Source of the DNA: an uncultured Clostridia bacterium | Lineage (GTDB): Bacteria; Bacillota; Clostridia; Christensenellales; Borkfalkiaceae | DNA: 35,251 nucleotides | Assembly: GCA_944346655.1 (NCBI GenBank) | Contig: CALVMP010000011.1 | Location: forward strand, 1 to 35,251 | Direction: 5' to 3' | Part shown: positions 1-7,701 of the stretch, piece after piece | Layout of the letters: every line of letters begins with the position of its first letter | How positions within the stretch are numbered: the stretch's first letter is position 1 | The notes under the pieces: generated by a model | What the model was told of the DNA's origin: nothing | Seen by the model: only the letters and a program-made list of their open reading frames with translations | Databases searched by the model: none | Made by a program: the position numbers and the translations under genes

Positions 1-76
1 TGGTGGAGCTAAGGGGAGTCGAACCCCTGACCTTTTGAATGCCATTCAAACGCGCTACCAACTGCGCTATAACCCC
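1..76 (-). tRNA. tRNA-Ala (anticodon GGC)
   Basis: Read on the minus strand, the cloverleaf is complete. A 7-bp acceptor stem begins GGGGTTA, and the anticodon loop ATGGCAT gives anticodon GGC (alanine, GCC/GCU codons). The T-loop GGTTCGACTCC is intact and CCA is encoded at window positions 3-1. The acceptor stem carries the G3:U70 wobble pair, the identity element for alanyl-tRNA synthetase. The gene starts at the first base of the window, so whatever follows it on the minus strand is not visible. Confidence 0.97.
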
Positions 77-88
77 GTCGGTGTTTCA

Positions 89-117
89 ATTATACACTAT
101 CATCCCTCCCGTGGCAA
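89..117 (-). promoter_or_regulatory. sigma-A promoter of tRNA-Ala
   Basis: On the minus strand TTGCCA (117-112) is followed after exactly 17 nt by TATAAT (94-89), about 12 nt before the mature tRNA 5' end at 76. Confidence 0.8.
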
Positions 118-185
118 GCGTTTTTGCAACGGCTTATAAAATTTAAATTGCGGCAGATAAAAAAATTTTAAAATGCCGGTCAGTA

Positions 186-240
186 TTTACAGCGCTAAGG
201 TGTGTTATAATTAAAAGGAAGATGAAGGGAGAACAATCTT
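186..240 (+). promoter_or_regulatory. Promoter and RBS of the serpin gene
   Basis: TATAAT at 206-211 is preceded by TGT at 203-205, giving an extended -10 (TGnTATAAT). No good -35 lies 17 nt upstream; TTTACA at 186-191 is only 14 nt away. AAGGGAGAA at about 225-233 is the ribosome binding site for the ATG at 241. Confidence 0.55.
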
Positions 241-1560
241 ATGAAACTTATGAACAGGCTTTGCGCCACAGTTCTTTCAGCCGCCTGCGCGTGCATGTGT
301 TTTGCGGGCTGCACAAACAGGGGCAAGAGCACTCTTCTCGCCGCCCCCGCCGCGGCTGCCGAATTTACCTACCTTGACGCCTCGGCGCAAAACTTTTCAG
401 CTGTTCAAAAGAGCGCCAACGCTTTCGCGGCAAAGTTTTCTCAAGCCGTGTATTCGGACTATGACGGCGAAAACAACCTCGCCGTCTCTCCCGTTTCGGT
501 GTATATGGCTCTCGCGCTCGCCTCTGTCTGCACCGACGGCGACACTCAGGCGCAGCTCCTTTCCGCCCTCAATACCACCGGAGAGGAGCTTTTAGCAAAC
601 TTCGCCTATCTTTACAGGTCCTTGAACGATGACTTTTCAAGCGGCAAAATTTCTGCAACCAACTCCGTCTGGCTCCAGCAGGGCCCCGAGTTTATAGAGG
701 AGTGCATAAATTCCCTCGCGGGGGATTACTACTGCTACCCGTATGCAGCTGACTTCCGCGGCGACAATCTGAATGCCAACGCCGCTTTAAGCTATTTTAT
801 TAAAGAAGCGACAGAGGGGCTCATCGACCAGGACTTCGACCTCGACGAGGACACCTGTTTCGCCCTTGTAAACACGCTCTGTTTAAAGGACGCATGGAAC
901 ACCGACTGCGACGACCTGCCCTTCACGGAGGACATGACATTTGTAAGGGAGGACGGCAGCCTTATAACCAAGCCTTTTCTTTGTTCCTATTATGAACATG
1001 GCAGGGCGCAGAGTGGCGAAAACTTTTCCACCTTTTTCACCCAAACCCACAACGGTTTTAAAATAAAGTTCATTCTTCCCGACGACGGCGTCAGGCTTTC
1101 GGACGTGTTTACAGAGCAAACCATAACTTATGTAAACTCGCTGTCCGATTATAAATTCGTGGACGAGGAGAAGAAGGAAATGTACTACACCCGCTGTCTC
1201 TTCCCCGAGTTTGAAGGGGATTACGACGGCGACGTGAAAAACATCCTTAAAAGCTCCTTCGGCATAGAGGACTTTTTTGTTAAAGGCGAGTGCAATCTCT
1301 CGTCAATTCTCGTCGGCTCTGTCGACGACCGCGGTCTGCCAGTCTATTGTACGCGGGTGCACCATACGGCTAAGCTCAAGGTGAACAAAACGGGCGTCGA
1401 GGGAGCAGCTGTTACCATTATAGTGAATGCAAGCGAAGGCGCCGACGTAAACGAGTATAAAAACGTGTACTATGATTTTGAAGTAAACCGCGACTTCGGC
1501 TACGTAATCTCCGACAGCTACGGCACCATTCTCTTTACGGGAACAGTAAACAACATTTAG
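241..1560 (+). CDS. Lipoprotein serpin (serine protease inhibitor family)
   Basis: A 439-residue protein. Residues 1-24 form a lipoprotein signal peptide with lipobox F-A-G-C and lipidated Cys24, so it should sit on the outer face of the membrane. The rest is a serpin fold: NSVWLQ in the N-terminal part, FILPDDG, FPEFEGDYDGD, and the breach/hinge region (about residues 381-395, KVNKTGVEGAAVT). The C-terminal serpin signature FEVNRDFGYVISD...GTILFTGTVNN ends the protein. The small-residue hinge (G-V-E-G-A-A-V-T) resembles inhibitory serpins, which trap serine or cysteine proteases by loop insertion. The scissile bond lies somewhere in the loop rich in N, A, S, E and D after residue 395 and cannot be fixed from sequence, so the target is unknown. 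It is monocistronic, with its own promoter and terminator. Confidence 0.93.
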   Translation: MKLMNRLCATVLSAACACMCFAGCTNRGKSTLLAAPAAAAEFTYLDASAQNFSAVQKSANAFAAKFSQAVYSDYDGENNLAVSPVSVYMALALASVCTDGDTQAQLLSALNTTGEELLANFAYLYRSLNDDFSSGKISATNSVWLQQGPEFIEECINSLAGDYYCYPYAADFRGDNLNANAALSYFIKEATEGLIDQDFDLDEDTCFALVNTLCLKDAWNTDCDDLPFTEDMTFVREDGSLITKPFLCSYYEHGRAQSGENFSTFFTQTHNGFKIKFILPDDGVRLSDVFTEQTITYVNSLSDYKFVDEEKKEMYYTRCLFPEFEGDYDGDVKNILKSSFGIEDFFVKGECNLSSILVGSVDDRGLPVYCTRVHHTAKLKVNKTGVEGAAVTIIVNASEGADVNEYKNVYYDFEVNRDFGYVISDSYGTILFTGTVNNI

Positions 1561-1580
1561 CCCATCCTCAACCCCATAAA

Positions 1581-1620
1581 AATAGTTCCTCCGGCTTTTG
1601 CCGGGGGAGCTATTATTTTG
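1581..1620 (+). terminator. Terminator after the serpin gene
   Basis: A 15-nt arm AATAGTTCCTCCGGC pairs across a TTTT loop with GCCGGGGGAGCTATT, with one wobble pair and one mismatch at most. A short ATTTTG run follows. Confidence 0.8.
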
Positions 1621-1650
1621 CGGATTACCGATATTTTTCCATAAAAAGGC

Positions 1651-1679
1651 TTGTCAACGGCATGAATGTGTGATAGAAT
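1651..1679 (+). promoter_or_regulatory. sigma-A promoter of the pnuC leader
   Basis: TTGTCA (1651-1656), a 17-nt spacer and TAGAAT (1674-1679). The predicted start is about 1685-1686, which places the first transcribed bases exactly at the 5' arm of the leader's closing helix. Confidence 0.8.
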
Positions 1680-1683
1680 ACAG

Positions 1684-1802
1684 GCAATAAAATATTTATC
1701 TGCCACCGGGTAGAAGGAGAATGTCCGAGCCGTCATCGTTAGGTCTTAGAAGATGACGGGTGCGGATTTTTTTATTGCAGACGCAGGGCGTTCTTAAAAG
1801 GA
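1684..1802 (+). ncRNA. Structured 5' leader RNA of pnuC (candidate riboswitch/attenuator)
   Basis: About 120 nt of leader contains nested helices. A 9-bp closing helix pairs GCAATAAAA (1684-1692) with TTTTATTGC (1770-1778). A hairpin TCTGCC-ACCG-GGTAGA spans 1699-1714. A second hairpin, CCGTCATC (1730-1737) with GATGACGG (1752-1759), has a 14-nt loop and is extended by TCCG (1724-1727) with CGGA (1763-1766). TTTTTTT (1767-1773) follows at once, so the last hairpin looks like an intrinsic terminator. A purine-rich stretch AGAAGGAGAA joins the two hairpins. I cannot assign it to a known class. By gene context the ligand would be NAD-related (inference). Confidence 0.6.
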
Positions 1803-1808
1803 GTTCAT

Positions 1809-2513
1809 ATGAAAAAACTGCTTTCATACTTCACAAAGGGAGAATGGGCGCTCTATCTCTCCTCGCTCGTGCTCATTATTCTGTCGTTTGCAATCTTCGA
1901 CAGAAGCAACTATCTCACTCTCGCCGCCTCGCTGGTGGGGGCTACGTCACTGATATTCAACGCCAAGGGCAACCCGATAGGTCAGGCGCTTACAATTGTA
2001 TTCAGCGTTCTGTACGGCATAATCTCCTTTACCTGCGCCTATTACGGAGAGATGATAACTTACCTCGGCATGACGGCGCCCATGGCGGTCATGGCGCTCG
2101 TCACGTGGCTTAAAAATCCGTTCCGCGGAAACCGTTCGCAGGTCACGGTCAACAAAATAAAGGGGAGGGAGTGGATTATAATGTTTCTCCTTGCCGCAGC
2201 CGTCACCGCGGCGTTCTATTTTATCCTCCGCGCCCTCAACACCGCCAACCTCATTCCCAGCACAATCTCCGTTACGACCAGTTTTATCGCGGTCTATTTA
2301 ACCTTCCGCCGCAGTCCCTTCTATGCCTTGGGTTATGCCGCAAACGATATCGTTCTCATCGTCCTCTGGGTGCTTGCCGCTATCGAAAACATTTCCTACC
2401 TTTCGGTAATAATCTGCTTTGTCATGTTTCTTGCAAACGACGTTTACGGCTTTGTCAACTGGCGCAAAATGGAGAGAATGCAGACCTTCCTCGCACAGAC
2501 GGACGGCAATTGA
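1809..2513 (+). CDS. pnuC: PnuC-family nicotinamide riboside transporter
   Basis: A 234-residue polytopic membrane protein of the PnuC (NMN_transporter) family, which takes up nicotinamide riboside or a related vitamin by facilitated diffusion coupled to intracellular phosphorylation. About seven hydrophobic segments are visible. Family-type stretches include ASLVGATSLIFNAKGNPIGQ in the N-terminal half and the terminal FLANDVYGFVNW motif. The start ATG at 1809 follows AAAAGGAG (1796-1803) at good spacing. The structured leader and its terminator-like hairpin imply control by transcription attenuation, probably by an NAD-pathway metabolite. PnuC relatives also move thiamine or riboflavin, so the substrate is likely rather than proven. 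Confidence 0.88.
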   Translation: MKKLLSYFTKGEWALYLSSLVLIILSFAIFDRSNYLTLAASLVGATSLIFNAKGNPIGQALTIVFSVLYGIISFTCAYYGEMITYLGMTAPMAVMALVTWLKNPFRGNRSQVTVNKIKGREWIIMFLLAAAVTAAFYFILRALNTANLIPSTISVTTSFIAVYLTFRRSPFYALGYAANDIVLIVLWVLAAIENISYLSVIICFVMFLANDVYGFVNWRKMERMQTFLAQTDGN

Positions 2514-2541
2514 CGCATATTCATATATTGTAATAAAATTG

Positions 2542-2570
2542 TTGACAAAGTGTTGCAATTAGGATATAAT
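2542..2570 (+). promoter_or_regulatory. Consensus sigma-A promoter of the PerR-like gene (leaderless start)
   Basis: Perfect TTGACA (2542-2547), 17-nt spacer, perfect TATAAT (2565-2570). The ATG at 2577 begins 6 nt after the -10 box, at the expected transcription start, and no Shine-Dalgarno sequence is present. Confidence 0.85.
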
Positions 2571-2576
2571 ATCAAT

Positions 2577-2963
2577 ATGGAAAATAAGCGCAACACCGAA
2601 CAAAAGCGCGTGATATTGAGTGCGCTCATGAACGCCGACCATCCCACGGCTTCGGAGCTCTATGAAATAATACGCCGCAACAATCCCCATCTTTCAAGGG
2701 CGACCGTATTCCGTGTGCTCGGTCAGTTTGCCGACGACGGAACCGTCCGCCGCCTCAACCTGACGGGCAGCGATACCCGCTTCGACGCGCGCACCGCTCC
2801 ACATGCGCACTGTCATTGCGATGTCTGCGGGAAAATTTTCGACGTGTTCGAAGGTCCCTTCGCGCCCGTGCTTCAAATCTCCGATGTAGAGGGGTTCAGG
2901 GTAAGTTCGGCTCAGATAGAATTCACGGGCGTCTGCCCCGAATGTCAGACCAAATTGAATTAA
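2577..2963 (+). CDS. Fur-family regulator, PerR-like
   Basis: A 128-residue winged-helix metalloregulator. The regulatory metal ligands of B. subtilis PerR all align: His22 (in HPTA), Asp70, His76, His78 and Asp89. The structural zinc site is two CxxC pairs, Cys81/Cys84 and Cys120/Cys123. Asp89 sits where PerR has Asp104 and Fur has Glu, so a peroxide-sensing PerR role is favoured over iron-sensing Fur (inference from family knowledge). An in-frame ATG at 2550 lies inside the promoter spacer, so the start is 2577. That start coincides with the predicted +1, which makes the mRNA leaderless. No obvious Per box was found. The gene is monocistronic and ends in a strong hairpin shared with the convergent neighbour. 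Confidence 0.9.
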   Translation: MENKRNTEQKRVILSALMNADHPTASELYEIIRRNNPHLSRATVFRVLGQFADDGTVRRLNLTGSDTRFDARTAPHAHCHCDVCGKIFDVFEGPFAPVLQISDVEGFRVSSAQIEFTGVCPECQTKLN

Positions 2964-2971
2964 TCTATTAT

Positions 2972-2999
2972 AAAAACCTCCGCGCGCGGAGGTTTTTTT
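2972..2999. terminator. Bidirectional terminator between convergent genes
   Basis: AAAAA followed by the 16-nt palindrome CCTCCGCGCGCGGAGG and TTTTTTT. It works for the PerR-like gene on plus and overlaps the stop codon of the membrane protein gene on minus. Confidence 0.93.
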
Positions 3000-4422
3000 A
3001 GGTGTTTGAATGTTCATTTTTATCGCTGTCTTCAGCCGCGGCGGCTTCCTCCGCAATGCGCGGTTGCCCCGCATATATGCGCCGTTCAAGCCATTTTTTG
3101 CGCACGGCGAGGAAGGCGTAGTAAAAGCCGGTAAAGGCAAAGAAAATCGCCACGTACGCGGCGTACAGCCCGAGTATGTACAAAAGATTGAGTTCATAGT
3201 TCCAAATCCTCAGCGTCCACACCGGCGGCAAGGCAAAGGGCAGCGGGTTGTTTTGCGTAAAGGCGTAGTTGGGAATAATCAATTCGTCGGGGGATAGCAT
3301 GTAACCGTCGTCCGTCGTCCACGTCATGGAGGCGGAGGTAACCAAAGCGCTGCACACCGAAGCGGCGATAATCACAACAAAGTAGTATATAAGGGGCGCA
3401 ATGCAGTCACGCATGGCAAATTTATAGTGCCCCAGCGCCGAAGGCAGCACGCTCAGCGCAAATAAAAGCGCGTGGGTGACCATAAAGTACAGAATGGAGT
3501 AACTGCAAAAAATGCCGTAATTGCTCATGTCGTCCCGGCCGAAGTAAACAAACACCGTCACGGCTCCGGCGGCATGTACGAAAAATGAGGTTTCATATAA
3601 AAATTTCTTTTTCAAAAATACGGAAAAAGAGGCAATGTAAACGCCTATGTTGCAAATAAAGAGGGGCACGCACGCAAGCACGGTGTGGTATACGTTGTAG
3701 CCGTCGCCCATCACCATGCTGTCCTTGGAGTGGTACTGTATCAAAAGCACTATCGCCATCGCCCCTAAGTATGCGTCCTGTCTGTCCTTGGGCTTATTCT
3801 TTAAAAAGTAGTAGCAGGCAACCGTGAAAGCGGCAAGGATAATTATCGCAAGCGCGTGCCATACCGTAAAGTTTTTAAAGCGCAAAAAGCTGTCCGAAGG
3901 TATAAGGTTTATATCGAAAAAGTTTTCGAATATGTTTAAAGGCATGCACGCGAGCATGGCGGGCAGCAGCCACAAAAAGCTTTTCGCTTCGGCTTTAAAA
4001 CCGTCGCGCACAAAGAACAGAATGCATATATAGGCATATATGGCGCAATGAATGCAAAAAAGCGTAATGTTCAGCCACTTGGGCATAAACAGATTGACGC
4101 TGTTGTAAATTTCCTGCGCCGGGGTTTCGGCTACCTTGGTTATGTCGAAAAAATCGCCGGAGAGTGCAAGGCTTAAAATTATCGGCAGGGGCAGTATGTA
4201 CTTCGCAACGTCGGCGCAACACCGCTTCTTATAGAATGCCGCCATTAAAATAAGCAGCAGTCCCGCCTTTTTTATCCATTGGCTCAGAACAAACAGGGGG
4301 TTGAATTCCGAAAAGCGGTTGAATATGTAATAGTCGGATATGGTAAACGTCAGAAGCAGCGCGCACAGCGCGGCTGCAAGCGACAGCCATTTGAGCTGAA
4401 CTTCTATTATTCTCTCTTTCAT
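2998..4422 (-). CDS. Polytopic membrane protein, possible YwaF/TMEM164-like C-terminal half
   Basis: A 474-residue integral membrane protein with roughly a dozen hydrophobic segments and a charged, Ala/Glu-rich cytoplasmic tail. The second half (about residues 215-370: IQYHSKDSM, then VPLFICNIGVYIASFSVFLKKK, then FFVHAAGAVTVFVYF) recalls the YwaF/TIGR02206 family, related to TMEM164, with its conserved PLxxC-N and H-x-x-G-A elements. YwaF proteins are about 230 residues, so this is twice the usual length and the N-terminal half is unassigned. The start at 4422 lies 6 nt after a perfect TATAAT on the minus strand with no ribosome binding site, so a leaderless transcript is predicted. No function is claimed. 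Confidence 0.8.
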   Translation of the reverse strand: MKERIIEVQLKWLSLAAALCALLLTFTISDYYIFNRFSEFNPLFVLSQWIKKAGLLLILMAAFYKKRCCADVAKYILPLPIILSLALSGDFFDITKVAETPAQEIYNSVNLFMPKWLNITLFCIHCAIYAYICILFFVRDGFKAEAKSFLWLLPAMLACMPLNIFENFFDINLIPSDSFLRFKNFTVWHALAIIILAAFTVACYYFLKNKPKDRQDAYLGAMAIVLLIQYHSKDSMVMGDGYNVYHTVLACVPLFICNIGVYIASFSVFLKKKFLYETSFFVHAAGAVTVFVYFGRDDMSNYGIFCSYSILYFMVTHALLFALSVLPSALGHYKFAMRDCIAPLIYYFVVIIAASVCSALVTSASMTWTTDDGYMLSPDELIIPNYAFTQNNPLPFALPPVWTLRIWNYELNLLYILGLYAAYVAIFFAFTGFYYAFLAVRKKWLERRIYAGQPRIAEEAAAAEDSDKNEHSNT

Positions 4423-4428
4423 AGCTTA

Positions 4429-4457
4429 ATTATAATATATATGCAGGTATAAGTCAA
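4429..4457 (-). promoter_or_regulatory. sigma-A promoter of the 474-residue membrane protein gene (leaderless start)
   Basis: On the minus strand TTGACT (4457-4452), 17-nt spacer, TATAAT (4434-4429), then six bases and the ATG at 4422-4420. There is no room for a ribosome binding site. Confidence 0.85.
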
Positions 4458-4484
4458 CTGTAAGATTGTACCGTTGACGGAGGC

Positions 4485-4513
4485 TTGAAATTTGTCTGCA
4501 GCCGTGCTATAAT
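4485..4513 (+). promoter_or_regulatory. sigma-A promoter of the membrane/cardiolipin operon
   Basis: TTGAAA (4485-4490), 17-nt spacer, TATAAT (4508-4513). The start near 4520 would leave an AT-rich leader of about 75 nt before the first gene. Confidence 0.75.
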
Positions 4514-4596
4514 GCTTAAAACATATTTTAAAAAAATTTTACATATATTTTATAATTCTGTAATAATCTTTTTGTAAAATTAAAAAGTTGAAGGAT

Positions 4597-5532
4597 ATGG
4601 AAAAGTTAAAAAATTTTTTTAAAACCGTGTGGACGAGGATAATAAATCCGTCCATAGTGCAGATTATATCGGCAGTCGTCGCAGGCACCGCCTTCATCGC
4701 CGTCGCAATAGTGCTGTCCATAAACGGCGTGGGCGATATCGGCGCGTGCGTATGTTACGTTCTCGCCTTTATCTCGCTCGTCTACATAGTCTATATTATC
4801 TTTTACGGCTATCCCCGCGTAAAGCAGCGCACGCTCGAGTTTGCCTCGCGCTACCAGTTTACCGATAACCTCGTAAAAAACTATGGTTTCCGCACAATGG
4901 TTATCGCCTGCGCGTCGCTCGCCCTCAACGCCCTGTACGCCATATATAACGGCGCAATAGCCCTGCACTACGCCTCGGTTTCCAGCGCCGTCTTTGCGGC
5001 GTACTATCTGCTGATCGCCATCCTCCGCGGCTCCGTCCTCACCGGCGCCCGCACCGGGGGAAACGAGGACCTGACGCAGGAGGAGCGCAGGGTGAGGAGC
5101 ATTAATCTCTTTGTCCGCTGCGGCATATTCCTCATCGTGCTCACATGTCTCGTGCTCGTCGCCATGGTCAGGTCCGTGCTCTCGGAATCAGCCCAAAACC
5201 GTTCCGTCTATCTTGTAATCGCCTCGGCGGCGTACACCTTCATACGCTTCGCTCTTGCCATCCACAACATCCGCAAGGCGGGCAAAAGCGACGACTACGG
5301 CACAAAAACCCTGCGCTATATCGGCTTTGCCGACGCCGTCGTGGCTCTCTACGTGCTGCAGATAAGCCTCACTTCGTCAAACGGCTCCGACAGTTTCAAC
5401 CGTATCATGACCACCGCCTTCGGCAACGCGGTTTGTGCGGTAATTATAATTTTAGGAATATTTATGATTGTAAAGGGCAGGTGCGCTTTAAAATCACTCA
5501 ACCCGCCGCCTGCAGCGGAGAACGACCAATGA
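4597..5532 (+). CDS. Integral membrane protein of unknown function, first gene of operon
   Basis: A 311-residue protein with about eight hydrophobic segments and a loop around residues 155-170 (GNEDLTQEERRVRS) that looks cytoplasmic. I do not recognise the family. The ATG at 4597 has GAAGGA only 1-2 nt upstream, which is too close for normal use. An in-frame TTG at 4588 would place that purine run inside the gene and has no better site, so the start is uncertain by three codons. The stop overlaps the next start by 4 nt (ATGA), so it is translationally coupled to the following gene and shares an operon with cardiolipin synthase. Confidence 0.75.
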   Translation: MEKLKNFFKTVWTRIINPSIVQIISAVVAGTAFIAVAIVLSINGVGDIGACVCYVLAFISLVYIVYIIFYGYPRVKQRTLEFASRYQFTDNLVKNYGFRTMVIACASLALNALYAIYNGAIALHYASVSSAVFAAYYLLIAILRGSVLTGARTGGNEDLTQEERRVRSINLFVRCGIFLIVLTCLVLVAMVRSVLSESAQNRSVYLVIASAAYTFIRFALAIHNIRKAGKSDDYGTKTLRYIGFADAVVALYVLQISLTSSNGSDSFNRIMTTAFGNAVCAVIIILGIFMIVKGRCALKSLNPPPAAENDQ

Positions 5533-6098
5533 GGGACTATAACAATTACGACTATCTTTCGGTGTCTGTCAAAAGCGACCAGCTCGGGCGCATTTTGCAG
5601 GGTTACCGCGCCCTCGGCTGGACCGAGGAGAAAACCGAGGACGACAGGCAGTACTACGACATGAAGTATGTCCGCCTGCGCCGCCCCCATAAAATTGCCA
5701 ACAAGGACAGGCTCCAGTATCTTCAGGTCAGAATGGAGCGCTCGATAAATTCTCTCGTCGAAATAACCAAACGCGCTCATCTCAGAAGCACGTCGCTCGG
5801 GGCGCTGCTTTTTCTTGCAGCCGCGGCGTCTCTCGCCTGCGGATTGTGGCTCGCAATAGCATATGCTGGGGGCAACGCCGCCTGCGGCGGATATTTTCTG
5901 TGCGGGCTTGCGGGCGTGTTTGCTGTTCTCTGCGCCGTAATCTGCCCCGTTCTGCGCCGCCGCGAAAAAAAACAGGCTACCGAAAAAATTGTCGAAAAAC
6001 TCCGTCTCATCCAAAATCTCATGCAGGAGGCGGTTTCGCTCTGCCCTGCCGAACCTGCCCCGTCGGACGGATTCGAAGAGGAGGCGTCAAATGGATAA
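5529..6098 (+). CDS. Small membrane protein of unknown function
   Basis: A 189-residue protein starting at the ATGA overlap with the preceding stop. The first 80 residues are charged and soluble (many D, E, K, R and Y). Two closely spaced hydrophobic segments follow (about residues 81-105 and 112-135), then a basic segment, a short predicted helix and an acidic tail. The topology suggests a membrane hairpin with both ends in the cytoplasm. I do not recognise the family. Its stop codon lies inside the first codons of the next gene, so the two are translationally coupled. The open frame extends far upstream through the previous gene, but no start there is supported. Confidence 0.75.
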   Translation: MRDYNNYDYLSVSVKSDQLGRILQGYRALGWTEEKTEDDRQYYDMKYVRLRRPHKIANKDRLQYLQVRMERSINSLVEITKRAHLRSTSLGALLFLAAAASLACGLWLAIAYAGGNAACGGYFLCGLAGVFAVLCAVICPVLRRREKKQATEKIVEKLRLIQNLMQEAVSLCPAEPAPSDGFEEEASNG

Positions 6099-7680
6099 GC
6101 CCGTAAAAGCCACCCGCTCGCTCGAAGATAAATCCCGCCGCCGCAGGCAGCGCTTCACCGAGGACAAGCTCGTAAAAATCCGCACCGAGCACAACAATGT
6201 GGGCGTGTTCAAAACCATATTCGCCGCCCTTTTGATTCTGGTCCAGCTTGGCATAATCGTAGGATTAAGCACGATGCTCGCGCTCGGCGTGTGGTGGTAT
6301 CTGCTCGCGCTCATGCTCATCAGCCTGTTCACGGCGTTCTCCGTGCTCTCTTCGCACAGAAGCAACCAGGCAAAGGCGGTGTGGGTCATCTTCATACTCG
6401 TGTTCTTCTTCTGCGGGTTTATCATATATTTCATGTCCAACGATAAGTATATGTATGCCCGCCAGCGCAGACGGCACAAAAAAATATTCGAAGGCAGCAA
6501 AAAATATCTGCCCGCGGGCAGCGCTCAGTCTCCCGCTCCTGAAGTTAAGCAAACGTGCACTTACTTAAAGAATGCGGGCGGCTTCCCGGCATGTTCGGGC
6601 AGTCCCCTCGAATACTACCCCTCGGGCACGAGGCTGTTCGACGAGGCTATCGAAAAGCTCGGCTCCGCAAAGCAATTCGTATTCATCGAATATTACGCCA
6701 TCGCCGACGGCGTGCTTTTAAACCGCATATGGGACGTGCTCCGAAAAAAGGTTGCCGAGGGCGTCGACGTGCGCATAATCTACGACGACGTCGGAGGCAG
6801 GGCGTTCTCCCGCTCAATGATTAAAAAAATGACCGGGGCGGGAGCAAAGGTGCGCGTGTTCAACAGGCTTTTATCCCGCTTCACCTTCGCCATGAATTAC
6901 CGCGACCACCGCAAAATAATAATCGTCGACGGCGAGGTTGTCTTCACGGGCGGCAGCAACATTGCCGACGAATATATCAACGAAAAGCACATGCACGGCT
7001 ACTGGAAGGACACGGGTCTGAAGGTAGAGGGGGAGGCGGTCGACTGCTTCACCGTATTTTTCCTGCGCCAGTGGGAGTTTATCGAAAAGAAGGGGGTGGA
7101 ATACCTGCCCTATCTCGGGCATTACAAAAAGTTGTCCTCGCCCTACACCGTCGTGCCCTATGTCGACGGACCCGAGTACAGCCTTACCGTCTGCAAATCT
7201 GTATTTGAAAGCGTTATTTCCTCGGCAAAGGAGAGGCTGTACATCATGACGCCCTATTTCATTCCCGACGACAGCGTCTTTCAGGCGCTCGCCAATAAGG
7301 CGCTCTCGGGCGTCGACGTGCGCATAATTCTTCCGTCCGTGCCGGATAAATATTATGTATATCTCGTCACGCGCGACAACGCCGAAAAGCTGTTGAATTA
7401 CGGGGTTAAAATTTACTATCTCCGCGATTCGTTCGTGCATAGCAAGCTGGTAATCACTGAAAGTTCAGCCGTCGTCGGCACCGTGAATTTTGATATGCGC
7501 TCCTTTTACCAGCAGTTTGAAAACGCCGTTTTCACCGACGACCCTTACGTCGTTTCGGCAATCCGCGAAGATTTCGAGCGCACTTTTCCCGACTGCGACA
7601 GCCCCTCAAAACCCGCCCGCAGCGGCGTGTTCAAAAAGGTGGTAATTACTCTTTTGCGCTTTGTTTCGCCCCTCATGTAA
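6091..7680 (+). CDS. cls: Cardiolipin synthase (phospholipase D family)
   Basis: A 529-residue membrane enzyme that condenses two phosphatidylglycerol molecules to cardiolipin and glycerol. A basic N-terminal stretch of about 40 residues precedes two or three transmembrane segments (about residues 48-115). The first HKD motif is H273-x-K275-x4-D280 within NYRDHRKIIIVDGEVVFTGGSN. The second is H450-x-K452-x4-E457 within FVHSKLVITESSAVVGTVNFDMRS, where Glu replaces the usual Asp. The start at 6091 has GGAGG seven bases upstream and overlaps the previous gene by 8 nt. An upstream extension of the frame to 5989 lies inside the previous gene and is not used. It is the third gene of the operon that begins at 4597. 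Confidence 0.95.
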   Translation: MDKPVKATRSLEDKSRRRRQRFTEDKLVKIRTEHNNVGVFKTIFAALLILVQLGIIVGLSTMLALGVWWYLLALMLISLFTAFSVLSSHRSNQAKAVWVIFILVFFFCGFIIYFMSNDKYMYARQRRRHKKIFEGSKKYLPAGSAQSPAPEVKQTCTYLKNAGGFPACSGSPLEYYPSGTRLFDEAIEKLGSAKQFVFIEYYAIADGVLLNRIWDVLRKKVAEGVDVRIIYDDVGGRAFSRSMIKKMTGAGAKVRVFNRLLSRFTFAMNYRDHRKIIIVDGEVVFTGGSNIADEYINEKHMHGYWKDTGLKVEGEAVDCFTVFFLRQWEFIEKKGVEYLPYLGHYKKLSSPYTVVPYVDGPEYSLTVCKSVFESVISSAKERLYIMTPYFIPDDSVFQALANKALSGVDVRIILPSVPDKYYVYLVTRDNAEKLLNYGVKIYYLRDSFVHSKLVITESSAVVGTVNFDMRSFYQQFENAVFTDDPYVVSAIREDFERTFPDCDSPSKPARSGVFKKVVITLLRFVSPLM

Positions 7681-7701
7681 ACTTAAAGGAGAATATGAAA
7701 A

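Noticed and set aside
1721-1756. Possible 11-codon peptide (MSEPSSLGLRR) in the pnuC leader
   Set aside because: AAGGAG is only one base from the ATG, too near for initiation, and the codons carry no obvious signal related to NAD or its precursors.
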